Shown in pieces: positions 45,990 to 54,577 of a stretch of 64,000 nucleotides of DNA. The stretch comes from Mycobacterium colombiense. Lineage in GTDB: Bacteria > Actinomycetota > Actinomycetes > Mycobacteriales > Mycobacteriaceae. The DNA lies in the NCBI RefSeq assembly GCF_003284935.1, contig NZ_QMEV01000008.1:56831-120830 (forward strand), in the 5' to 3' direction. The notes under the pieces are model-generated. The model had not been told where the DNA came from and searched no databases. It saw only the letters and a program-made list of their open reading frames with translations. A program made the position numbers and the translations under genes. Position 1 is the first letter of the stretch, and every line of letters begins with the position of its first letter.

Positions 45990-46826
45990 GTGCAGCTATC
46001 TTTCGAAGACCGGACCTATCTGATCACCGGCGGCGGCAGCGGAATCGGCAAGGGCGTGGCCGCCGGCCTGGTCTCGGCCGGGGCCTCCGTCATGATCGTC
46101 GGCCGCAACCCGGACCGGCTGGCGGGCGCCGTCGAGGAAATCGAGCCGCTGGCCGCCAACGGCGGCGCGATCCGCTACGAGCCCACGGACGTCACCAACG
46201 AGGACGAGGTGGCCCGCGCGGTCGACGCCGCGACGGCGTGGCACGGCCGGCTGCACGGGGCGGTGCACTGCGCCGGTGGCTCGCTGACCGTCGGGCCGAT
46301 CACCCATACCGACTCGGAGGCATGGCGAAACACCGTCGACCTCAACATCAACGGCACCATGTACGTGCTCAAGCACGTCGGGCGCGAATTGGTGCGGGGC
46401 GGTGGCGGGTCGTTCATCGGGATCTCCTCGATCGCGGCCAGCAACACCCACCGGTGGTTCGGCCCGTACGGCGTCACCAAGTCAGCCATCGACCACATGA
46501 TGATGCTGGCAGCCGACGAACTCGGGGAGTCGTGGGTGCGGGTCAACAGCATCCGCCCCGGCCTGATTCGCACCGATCTCGTTGACGCAAGCGTGATTCA
46601 GTCGCCCGAGATCAGCGCGGACTACGCGCTGTGCACGCCGCTGCCCCGGGTGGGTGAGGTCGAGGACGTCGCGAATTTGGCGATGTTCCTGCTCAGCGAC
46701 GCGGCCGCCTGGATCACCGGCCAGTGCATCAACGTCGACGGCGGCCACATCTTGCGCCGCGGACCCGACTACTCTTCGATGATGGTGCAGATGTTCGGCC
46801 AGGACGCCCTGCGCGGAGTGGTATGA
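45990..46826 (+). CDS. SDR family oxidoreductase (KstR-linked)
   Basis: A 278-residue classical SDR: cofactor loop TGGGSGIG, SSIAASNTHRWFGPYGVTK with the catalytic Ser, Tyr and Lys, and the C-terminal TGQCINVDGGH. The GTG start has GAGAGGG seven bases upstream; a 45975 start would remove the gap to the operator. The KstR box predicts steroid induction. The M. tuberculosis counterpart cannot be fixed by eye. Confidence 0.86.
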   Translation: MQLSFEDRTYLITGGGSGIGKGVAAGLVSAGASVMIVGRNPDRLAGAVEEIEPLAANGGAIRYEPTDVTNEDEVARAVDAATAWHGRLHGAVHCAGGSLTVGPITHTDSEAWRNTVDLNINGTMYVLKHVGRELVRGGGGSFIGISSIAASNTHRWFGPYGVTKSAIDHMMMLAADELGESWVRVNSIRPGLIRTDLVDASVIQSPEISADYALCTPLPRVGEVEDVANLAMFLLSDAAAWITGQCINVDGGHILRRGPDYSSMMVQMFGQDALRGVV

Positions 46827-46840
46827 GCCGGGAGGAACAC

Positions 46841-47632
46841 ATGAAAAGGCTTGAAGGCAAAAGGATTTTGGTGACCGGCGCGGCGTCGGGCATCGGTCAG
46901 GCCACCGCGCTGCGCTTGCTGGACGAGGGCGCCGCCGTCGCGGCCTCCGACATCGCCGCCGACGGCCTGGACACCACCCGGGCGCGGGCTGACGAGGCCG
47001 GCACCGCCGACCGGCTCACCACCGTGCCGATGGATGTCGGCAGCGAGGATTCGGTGATCGACGGGGTGCGCGTGGCCGTCGAGCAGTTGGGTGGGCTCGA
47101 CTCGCTCGTCAACGCCGCCGGCATCCTGCGCGCCGCGCACACCCACGAGACCAGCCTCGAGCTGTGGAATCGGATCGTCGGTGTGAACCTGACCGGGACC
47201 TTCCTGGTGGTCCGGGAGGCGCTTGCGTCCCTGTTGAAGAACTCGCGCAGCGCGGTCGTGAACTTCAGCTCCACGTCGGCCTCGTTCGCCCACCCCTATA
47301 TGGCCGCCTACGCCGCGAGCAAGGGCGGCATTCAGGCCTTCACCCACTCGCTGGCGCTCGAATACGCCAAGGACGGCCTGCGCGCGGTGTGCGTGGCGCC
47401 GGGCAGTATCAAGTCCGGAATCACCGACGCGACGGGCGGATACATTCCCAAAGACGCTGACTGGTCACTGTTTTCGAGGCTGATGCCGGTGCTGCCCACC
47501 GCCGTCGAATCCAGCGGTACCGGGATGGCCGAGCCCACCGCCGTCGCCGGGGTGATCGCCATGCTGGTGTCCGACGACGGGGCGTTCATCACCGGGACCG
47601 AGATCCGCATCGACGGTGGCACCCACGCTTGA
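46841..47632 (+). CDS. SDR family oxidoreductase (Rv3485c-like position)
   Basis: A 263-residue classical SDR with TGAASGIG, NAAG, SSTSASFAHPYMAAYAASK and TGTEIRIDGGTH. ATG 46841 follows GGGAGG by six bases; an ATG at 46823 overlaps the previous stop. Its position convergent with cpsA matches Rv3485c. Tandem with the preceding SDR (about 15-base gap), it likely shares the KstR-controlled transcript. Confidence 0.86.
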   Translation: MKRLEGKRILVTGAASGIGQATALRLLDEGAAVAASDIAADGLDTTRARADEAGTADRLTTVPMDVGSEDSVIDGVRVAVEQLGGLDSLVNAAGILRAAHTHETSLELWNRIVGVNLTGTFLVVREALASLLKNSRSAVVNFSSTSASFAHPYMAAYAASKGGIQAFTHSLALEYAKDGLRAVCVAPGSIKSGITDATGGYIPKDADWSLFSRLMPVLPTAVESSGTGMAEPTAVAGVIAMLVSDDGAFITGTEIRIDGGTHA

Positions 47633-47700
47633 TGGCGGCGACCCTGCACCCGGCTCCGCCGCGTTTGCGATCACCGCGCTGCCTGACGACTGGTTGACGG

Positions 47701-49263
47701 CTAGTTGACGCAGGGCACGCCGCCGCCGTCGATCGGCTTGCCCTGATCGGGCGTCGGGTACGTCGTGGTCGTGCCGTTGTAGTAGTAACTCTTGGCCTTG
47801 GTCGACGTGGTGGTGGAGCTGGTGCTCGTGCTGTCGTCCATCTGCGTCTCGTCGGCTGTGGGCATCGAGAAATTGGTGTCCACGGTGAGGCGGATGTGTC
47901 CGGGCTGCACGGTGGAGCTGGGCTGCTTGGGTGCGTCCACGCCGAGCAGGTTGGCCAGATTGAGCGCATCGGTTTGTGCGCCGGCGCCGTACTCGAGGGT
48001 CGTGGAGGTCGGGTCGCCGGTTTCGCGGTCGCGGACCTGGCCCGGGGTGTAGCCCTTCTTTTTCAGGGCGCGGGACACCTCGGTGGCCAGACCGCTCATG
48101 CTGCCGGCGTTGACCACGTCGACGACCGTGCCCGGATCGGGCTTCACGGCGGTGGTGGTCGGCGCGGTCGTCGTCGTGTCGGCGCCGATCGCCGCCGCCA
48201 CCTCGGCCTTGATCGCCGCCGGGTCGACGATGTTGACGTCCTGGCCGTCGATGGTGTCGTAGCGCACCACCGGCAGCGTCCGGAACTCGACGTTGCCGCC
48301 GGCCAGCCCGCCCAGGCGCTGGATCATGTCGTCGTTCCACCCCGCCGAGAGCACCACGTCCTTGCGCGCGACGGCCATCAGGTTCTTGAGCTTGTCGATG
48401 TTGGTGAAGGTGCCCGAGGCCTGCAGCTCCTGCATGACCGCCGAGATGAACGCCTGCTGCCGGTGGGTGCGGTCCAGGTCCCCGTTTTCCAGGCCGTGCC
48501 GTTGCCGGACGAACGACAGCGCCTCGGAGGCGTCCAGCCGCTGCCGCCCCGCCGGGAAGTCGGCGCCGGAATAGGAGTCGTAGACCGGATGGTTCAGGCA
48601 CACGTCGACGCCGCCGAGGGTCTGCGCCAGGTCGTAGAACCCGGCGAGGTTGACCTCGGCGAAGTAGTCGATGGGGACACCGGTCAGGCTTCGCACCGCG
48701 CGCAGCGTCGCCGCCCGCCCGGCTTCGCGGCCCTTGGTCTCGAGCTCCTTCTGGGTGGCGTTGCCCTGGTTGGCCAGCTTCTGGGCGACGTACTGCTTGG
48801 TCAGCCCGTACGCCTCTTTGATCTTGATGTGGTTGTATCCCGGCACCCCGGTGAAGGGCACCCAATCGTCGCGCGGGATCGAGAAGGCGACGACTTTGTT
48901 GTCGGCGCTGACGTGCACCAGGATCATCGTGTTGGTGTTGTAGCCGCCGTCGTCGGAGTCGCCGGCGTGCAGGTGCTTCAGGATCGAGTTGGGCAGGTCG
49001 TTGCCGTCCTGGTCTTTACGCGAGTCCAGCCCGATCAGCAGGATGTTCATGTTGTCGCCGGTAGACCGCGGGTCGTCGGGCTGCAGGGCGTTCGACACCG
49101 TGATGCCACCCAGCGCGCCGTGCGCCACGTAATACCCGGCCCCGGTCAGCCCCACGGCCGCCACGGAGACCAGCGCGCCCAGGGTGCGCGTCAGCCCTTT
49201 GCGGAGACGGGAGGGTTGACGGACGGCTCGATGACGGCGATGCGCGCCGCCCGAGCGGGCCAT
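47701..49263 (-). CDS. cpsA: LytR-CpsA-Psr family cell-wall ligase CpsA
   Basis: A 520-residue LCP protein. It has a short basic cytoplasmic tail, one TM (LGALVSVAAVGLTGAGYYV, about residues 27-46), the LCP domain (MNILLIGLDSRKDQDG, VVAFSIPRDDWVPF, VDYFAEVNLAGF-like region with Arg residues) and a C-terminal LytR_C domain (VVDVVNAGSMSGLATEV). A Ser/Thr-rich linker (DSTSTSSTTTSTK) precedes the end. Family members join arabinogalactan to peptidoglycan; M. tuberculosis CpsA also counters host LC3-associated phagocytosis, from memory. GTG three bases upstream is an alternative start. Confidence 0.93.
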   Translation of the reverse strand: MARSGGAHRRHRAVRQPSRLRKGLTRTLGALVSVAAVGLTGAGYYVAHGALGGITVSNALQPDDPRSTGDNMNILLIGLDSRKDQDGNDLPNSILKHLHAGDSDDGGYNTNTMILVHVSADNKVVAFSIPRDDWVPFTGVPGYNHIKIKEAYGLTKQYVAQKLANQGNATQKELETKGREAGRAATLRAVRSLTGVPIDYFAEVNLAGFYDLAQTLGGVDVCLNHPVYDSYSGADFPAGRQRLDASEALSFVRQRHGLENGDLDRTHRQQAFISAVMQELQASGTFTNIDKLKNLMAVARKDVVLSAGWNDDMIQRLGGLAGGNVEFRTLPVVRYDTIDGQDVNIVDPAAIKAEVAAAIGADTTTTAPTTTAVKPDPGTVVDVVNAGSMSGLATEVSRALKKKGYTPGQVRDRETGDPTSTTLEYGAGAQTDALNLANLLGVDAPKQPSSTVQPGHIRLTVDTNFSMPTADETQMDDSTSTSSTTTSTKAKSYYYNGTTTTYPTPDQGKPIDGGGVPCVN

Positions 49264-49609
49264 CACAAACCTCTGCCCACGCCCAGCACATCACCCGGCA
49301 CCGCAACGGTGCTTTGCGGCGATGTCGCTTCAAGCATGGTGACAAGTATGCGGTAGCTTGCTGTGAAGCCCCCAATCGAGAGCACCCGTCACAGGGTCGG
49401 TGGGACCGCGTCCGCCGACCCGGGCGGAGGCGTTTCGCCGCCGCTATCCTCGCCCTACCAGCGCGTTTTGCCCCGCCGCGGGCGCCACGGTCTCCGGACG
49501 GTCTCGGGCCGGCCACGCCGCGGCGGGGATCGAGCCGAAGTTGTTACCGGCCGGATACGGGCCGGCGGACCACTCTCGCATCGGACCGCCCAGCAAACGC
49601 GCGCGCCGG
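49264..49609. other. 346-base region without a supported gene
   Basis: It contains the 5' region of cpsA. Several short open frames on the plus strand exist but are explained by high GC. No clear operator, repeat or RNA was recognised. Confidence 0.4.
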
Positions 49610-49882
49610 CTATCGGGCTTTGACCAGGTCCTCCCCCGAGGAGTAGAAGAGCCTGACGTTGGCGCCGGTGACGACCTCGGCGAGGTAGACCGCGACGGGT
49701 TCGACCTCGTAATAGAAGTGGACGTTGCCGGCGTTATCCACCGCCGACGCACACGAAAGGCCCGGTGCACCGCAGCGTTGCTTGATGGGTACCGCGAGGA
49801 CGGCAAGCAGCACGACGACGGCAACGGCGACGACCAGCGGCGCCCTGGTGACCGCCGACCCCCGTTGCGCCGGATTGACCAC
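49610..49882 (-). CDS. Small membrane-anchored protein of unknown function
   Basis: A 90-residue protein with a short N-terminus, one hydrophobic segment (PLVVAVAVVVLLAVLAVPI, residues 15-33) and an exported part containing two Cys (RCGAPGLSCAS) then VHFYYEVEPVAVYLAEVV. The layout suggests a type II anchor or uncleaved signal. No family recognised. It is divergent from the following plus-strand small ORF. Confidence 0.6.
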   Translation of the reverse strand: MVNPAQRGSAVTRAPLVVAVAVVVLLAVLAVPIKQRCGAPGLSCASAVDNAGNVHFYYEVEPVAVYLAEVVTGANVRLFYSSGEDLVKAR

Positions 49883-49957
49883 TGTTGGAGTGTATGCGGG
49901 CGATCCAGCGGCTTGCTCGCGCGGCTTGCTCGGGCCTCGCAGTAGGGTTTTTCAGCT

Positions 49958-50215
49958 GTGGCCATCGCGAACCCGCGCGACGCATCCTCGGCGCACACCC
50001 GGGTCGGGACCTTCGTGACCGGGACCTCCCAGCTCACCGGGCACACGCACCTACCCGCATTCCGAGTGGCCGCGGTCGTCGCCTATGCGGGTCTGCTGTT
50101 CACGTGGCTGCTGGTGACGGCCCGCACGGCGCGCGGAAGCCTGGGCGGCACCCCGCTCAGGGTGGCGCCCAGCTCCGCGCCGATCACGGCGCATAAGGAC
50201 TCGGTCCGCCGCTAG
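49958..50215 (+). CDS. Small single-TM protein (uncertain)
   Basis: An 85-residue ORF starting with GTG, with one TM (VAAVVAYAGLLFTWLLVTA) and a basic C-terminal tail. A -10-like TAGGGT lies nine bases before the start and there is no strong ribosome binding site. No homologue recognised; it could be spurious. Confidence 0.4.
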   Translation: MAIANPRDASSAHTRVGTFVTGTSQLTGHTHLPAFRVAAVVAYAGLLFTWLLVTARTARGSLGGTPLRVAPSSAPITAHKDSVRR

Positions 50216-50304
50216 CGACGCCGCGATCGATCCGGTATCGGCGCGGGCGTTTGGCTGCCCGGGCACGGCGGGTACGCGGCCTTGAGCCGAGCAAAGGACT
50301 GAGC

Positions 50305-50493
50305 ATGATCGACACACGCCTCAGGCCCGTTTCGGCGGAGCGGCCGGAGAATTCCGAGCCCGTGCAGCCGGGGACCCCCGGCGAGACGCCTGAGCGGCTC
50401 ACGCCGACGGAAACGCCCGAACGGCTCACGCCGGACGAGCCGCCCGAGCGCTTGACTCCACCGGAACCCCCCGAGCGTCAGGCGCCGGAATAA
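50305..50493 (+). CDS. Small repeat protein, (E/T)xPERLTP repeats
   Basis: A 62-residue acidic, Pro-rich product with four or so nine-residue repeats (consensus x-E-x-P-E-R-L-T-P, residues ~27-61). AAAGGA precedes the ATG. The 27-base unit is not perfectly conserved at the nucleotide level. Function unknown; probably disordered and cytoplasmic as there is no signal. Confidence 0.55.
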   Translation: MIDTRLRPVSAERPENSEPVQPGTPGETPERLTPTETPERLTPDEPPERLTPPEPPERQAPE

Positions 50494-50514
50494 CGAACAG
50501 GATTGGAGACAGAC

Positions 50515-50691
50515 ATGCGCGCCGAGGAAGGCGACGAATCAGTCAAGGACTATGCGAACGAGGGTCGAGAAGCGTTGGGCCGCATCAAGGCTTCGCAGCA
50601 CGCGGGTGGTCGCCTCGGCGACATCGCCCGGCGCTTCGCCAGCCTGTGGCGAGGCCACCGGAACCCCGAAGAAGGCGGTCCCGCCGCGTAA
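50515..50691 (+). CDS. Small hydrophilic protein of unknown function
   Basis: A 58-residue charged product (begins MRAEEGDESVKDYANEGRE) with an amphipathic helix GRLGDIARRFASLWRGH. GGAG six bases before the ATG supports translation. It lies 21 bases after the repeat-peptide gene and is convergent with the amidase. Confidence 0.55.
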   Translation: MRAEEGDESVKDYANEGREALGRIKASQHAGGRLGDIARRFASLWRGHRNPEEGGPAA

Positions 50692-50707
50692 CCGCTTCCA
50701 CTGCAAG

Positions 50708-52192
50708 CTAACTCGGTGCCGGATGCCGGTGGGACCAGGGTCGCGCCTCTTCCAGTTGCGCCGCCAGGCGCAGCAGGTCGCCGTCTGACCCGATCGTCCC
50801 GACGAACTGCACGCCCAGCGGGAGTCCGGCATCGGTCCAGTGCAGCGGCACGCTGATCGCGGGGCGACCGGTGAGGTTGGCGAGCTGTGTGTAGGGCACC
50901 CACCCCAAACTCTCCTGGATGAGGTCGTCGAGAATTCCGCTGAGCCCCATCAGCTTTCCGGCCCGCACCCTGCTGACCAGCCGGGCCACCCGCTGTAGCA
51001 CGGGCGACGTCGTCGTGGCCCCGACCGCCAGCGGCGGGGTGGCCAGGGTAGGCGTCAGAAAGAAGTCGTAGCTCGCGTGGAACGCCGCCAAGGACTGGAC
51101 GTATTCGTTCCTGTTTTCCAGCGCGGACATCACCGGCAGCACGCCGCCGGACCGCCCAAGCTCGGCGATGGCCAAGGTGTCGGCCTCAAAGTCGTTGTCG
51201 CGGGCGCCGGTTCGCCTCTTGATGTCCGCGACTTGCTGGTAGAGCTGGGCGAACCAGATGGTCAAGAAGTCGCGACCCAGGGCGGCGTCGTCGTAGGGGG
51301 GCGTCACCTCGTCGACCTGATGGCCCAGCTCCTCCAGGAGGGCCGCCGTCTTTTCGAGCGCGGCGACCGCCTCGCGGTGCGGTCGCGCGTTGATGGCCGA
51401 CCGCGCCGAGTACCCGATCTTCAGGGTGTCCGGCCGGTGCTTGATTTGCTCCCCAAAAGGGTTGTCGGGCAACGCTGCTCGGTACGCCGCGCTCGGATCG
51501 GGCCCGACGATCGCGTCGAGCAGCGCCGCGCTGTCGCGCACGGTGCGCGACACCACTCCCTGGGTCGCCATGCCCAGCATCAGCTCGCCGGTCTGGGGTC
51601 CGTAGGGCGCCAAGCCCCGGCTGGGCTTGAGGCCCACCAGCCCGTTGCACGCCGCGGGAATGCGGATCGACCCGCCGCCGTCGTTGGCGCCCGCCGCCGG
51701 CACGATGCCGGCCGCCACGGCGGCCCCGGATCCGCCCGACGAGCCGCCGGGCGTATGGCCGGTGTCCCACGGGTTGCGGGCCGGGCCCCAGTAGTCGGGT
51801 TCGGTCACGCCCTTGGCGCCGAACTCCGGGGTATTGGTCTTGCCGAAGATCACCAGGCCCGCGTCGAGGAACCGCTGGGTGACCAGGGCGTGCCGGTCGG
51901 CCACGTCATGGGCCAGCGAGCGGGACCCGCACGAGGTCGCGAAGCCGCGGTATTCCTGGCCGAGGTCCTTGATCAGGAAAGGCACGCCGGCGAACGGCCC
52001 GCTGAGTCCGGGGTCGGCGGCCTGCCGGTCGGCGACGTCGTCGAGGCGGCAGACGATGGCGTTGAGCCGCGGATTCACCGCGTCCGCCCGCTGTCGCGCC
52101 AGCGCGAGGAGTTCGGCGGGGGTGACCTGCTTGCGCGCGACCAGCTCGGCCAGCGCGGTCGCATCCAGCGCCATGTACTCGTCAAGATGCAT
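50708..52192 (-). CDS. Amidase signature family enzyme
   Basis: A 494-residue amidase-signature hydrolase with the Ser-cisSer-Lys triad: K75 (PFLIKDLGQ), S151 in GGSSGGS and S175 in DGGGSIRIP. Substrate is not predictable from motifs; the family includes aryl/aliphatic amidases and GatA-like enzymes, and linkage to gatBC is absent. Start [10 protein letters not shown] has a weak GGAG nearby. It is divergent from the alpha/beta hydrolase gene. Confidence 0.9.
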   Translation of the reverse strand: MHLDEYMALDATALAELVARKQVTPAELLALARQRADAVNPRLNAIVCRLDDVADRQAADPGLSGPFAGVPFLIKDLGQEYRGFATSCGSRSLAHDVADRHALVTQRFLDAGLVIFGKTNTPEFGAKGVTEPDYWGPARNPWDTGHTPGGSSGGSGAAVAAGIVPAAGANDGGGSIRIPAACNGLVGLKPSRGLAPYGPQTGELMLGMATQGVVSRTVRDSAALLDAIVGPDPSAAYRAALPDNPFGEQIKHRPDTLKIGYSARSAINARPHREAVAALEKTAALLEELGHQVDEVTPPYDDAALGRDFLTIWFAQLYQQVADIKRRTGARDNDFEADTLAIAELGRSGGVLPVMSALENRNEYVQSLAAFHASYDFFLTPTLATPPLAVGATTTSPVLQRVARLVSRVRAGKLMGLSGILDDLIQESLGWVPYTQLANLTGRPAISVPLHWTDAGLPLGVQFVGTIGSDGDLLRLAAQLEEARPWSHRHPAPS

Positions 52193-52320
52193 TCGCTCTC
52201 CTTCGCTGCGGTCCGAGTCGGCGCGGCGCCGGCAACGCCCGACATCTTTATTGACGCCGCCGCATGGCGTTGACGTTAAGCCAACGCGAGCTTTTCGTGG
52301 GCGCGCCTTAGTATCACCTG

Positions 52321-53196
52321 ATGCCCACGGCAGCTGAACCGTTCACGATCCAAGGCCCCGGCGGGGTGCAGATCGTCGCTGACCGCCTCGGGGATCCGCA
52401 GGCACGCGCCGTGGTGTTTTTGCACGGTGGCGGGCAGACCCGCCGGTCCTGGGGCAAGGCGGCCGCCGCTGTCGCCGCCCGTGGGTGGCAAGCCGTCACC
52501 GTCGACCTGCGCGGCCACGGCGAATCGGATTGGTCCGACGACGGCGACTATCGCGTCGTCAGTTTCGCCGCCGACGTCCAAGAAGTGCTGCGCACGCTGC
52601 CCCCACACCCCGTTCTCGTCGGCGCCTCCCTGGGCGGTTTCACCTCGATGCTGCTCGCCGGGGAGCTTGCGCCGGGCATCGCCAGCGCGGTCGTTCTCGT
52701 GGACATCGTGCCGAACATGGATCAGTCCGGCGCCAACCGGATACACGCCTTCATGGCCGACCGGGTCGAGTCGGGCTTCAGCTCACTCGACGAGGTCGCC
52801 GACGCGATCGCCGAATACAACCCGCATCGGCCGCGACCGACCGATCTGGATGGCCTGACCACCAACCTGCGTCGCCGCGGCGATCGCTGGTACTGGCATT
52901 GGGATCCGCAGTTCATCAGCGGCACTGCGGCTTTCCCTCCTTTCGAGGTCACCGACCCCGACCGGATGCACACCGCGGTCGAGGCCATCCTGCGCGGCGG
53001 AGTGCCGATCCTGCTGATCCGCGGCCAGATGAGCGACCTGGTCAGCCAGGAGCGCGCCGACGAATTCTTGGCGCGTTTCCCGCAAGTCGAATTCACCGAT
53101 GTCCGCGGTGCGGGGCACATGGTGGCCGGTGACCGCAACGACATCTTCGCCGACGCTGTGCTGGACTTCCTCGCCCGGCATGTCGACGCCGGGTGA
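52321..53196 (+). CDS. Alpha/beta hydrolase
   Basis: A 291-residue alpha/beta hydrolase with HGGGQTRRSW (oxyanion region), the nucleophile elbow VGASLGG (S103), an acid residue near GQMSDLVS and the catalytic His in GAGHMVAGD. Peroxidase/esterase-like members share this layout; the substrate is unknown. TAGTAT (52309-52314) six bases before the ATG and no ribosome binding site indicate a leaderless transcript. Confidence 0.88.
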   Translation: MPTAAEPFTIQGPGGVQIVADRLGDPQARAVVFLHGGGQTRRSWGKAAAAVAARGWQAVTVDLRGHGESDWSDDGDYRVVSFAADVQEVLRTLPPHPVLVGASLGGFTSMLLAGELAPGIASAVVLVDIVPNMDQSGANRIHAFMADRVESGFSSLDEVADAIAEYNPHRPRPTDLDGLTTNLRRRGDRWYWHWDPQFISGTAAFPPFEVTDPDRMHTAVEAILRGGVPILLIRGQMSDLVSQERADEFLARFPQVEFTDVRGAGHMVAGDRNDIFADAVLDFLARHVDAG

Positions 53197-53284
53197 CCCG
53201 CGTGCACGGAATAGATTGGTCGCCATCTCATTTCACAGGGGCAGCGCTGCTACTATCTGCCGGGCACAAGCGGAGGGGGACGGC

Positions 53285-53953
53285 GTGACCATGCCGCGGT
53301 TACGGGGTTTGGGACTCTTGGCGGCCGTGCTGATGGCCGCCACGGCGATGGCGAAAACCGCTGTGGCAGCGCCGCCCCCGGCCCTGCCGTCGCCTCCGCC
53401 GACGCCCGGCATCGGGGTCGATCATGAAGCTGGAAGGTGCACAGCCGGATTCGCCGCGCAGGGTTCTGACGGCAGTTACTACCTGATGACCAGCGGGCAC
53501 TGCGATTCCCATGACGGCACCGAATGGACCTACGGCAACGATGCCCCGCTCGGCAGGATCTCCGTCAGCGAGCATGAGGGCGATAAGAGGGACGCCGCGA
53601 TCATCCGGCTCGAGCCCAGTGTCGGCATGCCGGTGGGCGACGTCGGCGGCCGGTACCAGGTGCGAGATGTGTTGAGCCGCCAGCAGATTCAGGTCGGGAT
53701 GCCGTTCTGCAAGATCGGTGCGGTGACCGGTGAGACGTGCGGCGCCGTCAAAGGCATCAATGGTGACGTCGTCGAAGCCAGCGTGTTCAGCCTGGACGGT
53801 GACAGCGGCAGTCCCGGCTTCGTGATGAACCCGGACGGCACCGTCAGCGCGGTCGGCCTATTGATGTCATCACCCGACGGTGATGACTACACGACCTACT
53901 TCATGCTCATCAATCCGCTGCTGGGCAAGTGGGGGTTGCGTGTTCTGCCGTGA
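53285..53953 (+). CDS. Secreted chymotrypsin-like serine protease (Rv1815-like)
   Basis: A 222-residue exported protein with a signal peptide to about residue 29 (…TAVAA) and the full S1 triad: H72 in TSGHC, D103 in KRDAAII and S174 in DGDSGSP. Cysteine pairs C52/C73 and C142/C152 could form disulfides. GGAGGGGGA four bases before the GTG supports the start; an ATG two codons later is possible. The resemblance to Rv1815 is from memory. Confidence 0.85.
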   Translation: MTMPRLRGLGLLAAVLMAATAMAKTAVAAPPPALPSPPPTPGIGVDHEAGRCTAGFAAQGSDGSYYLMTSGHCDSHDGTEWTYGNDAPLGRISVSEHEGDKRDAAIIRLEPSVGMPVGDVGGRYQVRDVLSRQQIQVGMPFCKIGAVTGETCGAVKGINGDVVEASVFSLDGDSGSPGFVMNPDGTVSAVGLLMSSPDGDDYTTYFMLINPLLGKWGLRVLP

Positions 53954-54074
53954 GTGCACGGCCCCTGGCGCACCCGGCGGGCCGTAACGTAGGGTTTGCA
54001 ACTCCTGGGAACCGGGTATTGGGGACGCGGCCCAGCAGAAGGCGGCGCAGTCAGCGACACGAAGGGAAGTAGTA

Positions 54075-54542
54075 GTGAAGCGTGGGATCGTGGTCGGCGT
54101 TGCCAGCGTGGCCCTGGTGGTCGCGGCCAGCGCCGGTTGTTCGAGTAACAAATCCAATACCGGGGCGGCGGGCTCGTCGTCCTCTGCGCCGGCGGGTCCG
54201 GTACTCATCGTCGACGGTCAGAACCAGAACGTCAGCGGCCAGGTCACCTGCACCGCCGCGGGCGACAACATCAACATCGGCATCGGCGACCCGACCGCCG
54301 GCCTCGGTGCCGTGGTCAGCAACGGCAATCCGCCGCTGGTCCACTCCGTCGGCTTGGGCACCGTCAACGGCGTCGCGCTCGGTTTCTCCGATGCAGCGCC
54401 CAACCAGAGCGGCAGCGCCGGCGCCGCGGTCAAGGGCAAGGACTGGGCCATCAAGGGCACGGCTACCGGTACCGACATGAGCAACCCGCAGCAGCCGCAG
54501 CAGGTCACCAAGCCATTCGAGTTGGACCTCACCTGCCCGTAG
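54075..54542 (+). CDS. LpqH-family (19-kDa antigen type) lipoprotein
   Basis: A 155-residue lipoprotein with lipobox SAGC (C22) and an SSNKSNTGAAGSSSS linker that is likely glycosylated. The core matches the 19-kDa family (VSGQVTCTAAGDNINIGIG, ...GTATGTDMSNP..., ending LDLTC) by memory of LpqH. In M. tuberculosis lpqH lies elsewhere, so this may be a paralogue. GTG start has AAGGGAAG upstream. Confidence 0.85.
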   Translation: MKRGIVVGVASVALVVAASAGCSSNKSNTGAAGSSSSAPAGPVLIVDGQNQNVSGQVTCTAAGDNINIGIGDPTAGLGAVVSNGNPPLVHSVGLGTVNGVALGFSDAAPNQSGSAGAAVKGKDWAIKGTATGTDMSNPQQPQQVTKPFELDLTCP

Positions 54543-54577
54543 TGCAGGTGCGAGAACTCCCAAGAGGGGACGCAGTT

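Noticed and set aside
47896..49356. A 486-codon frame on the plus strand opposite cpsA
   Set aside because: It mirrors a clear LCP protein and has the composition of an antisense frame.
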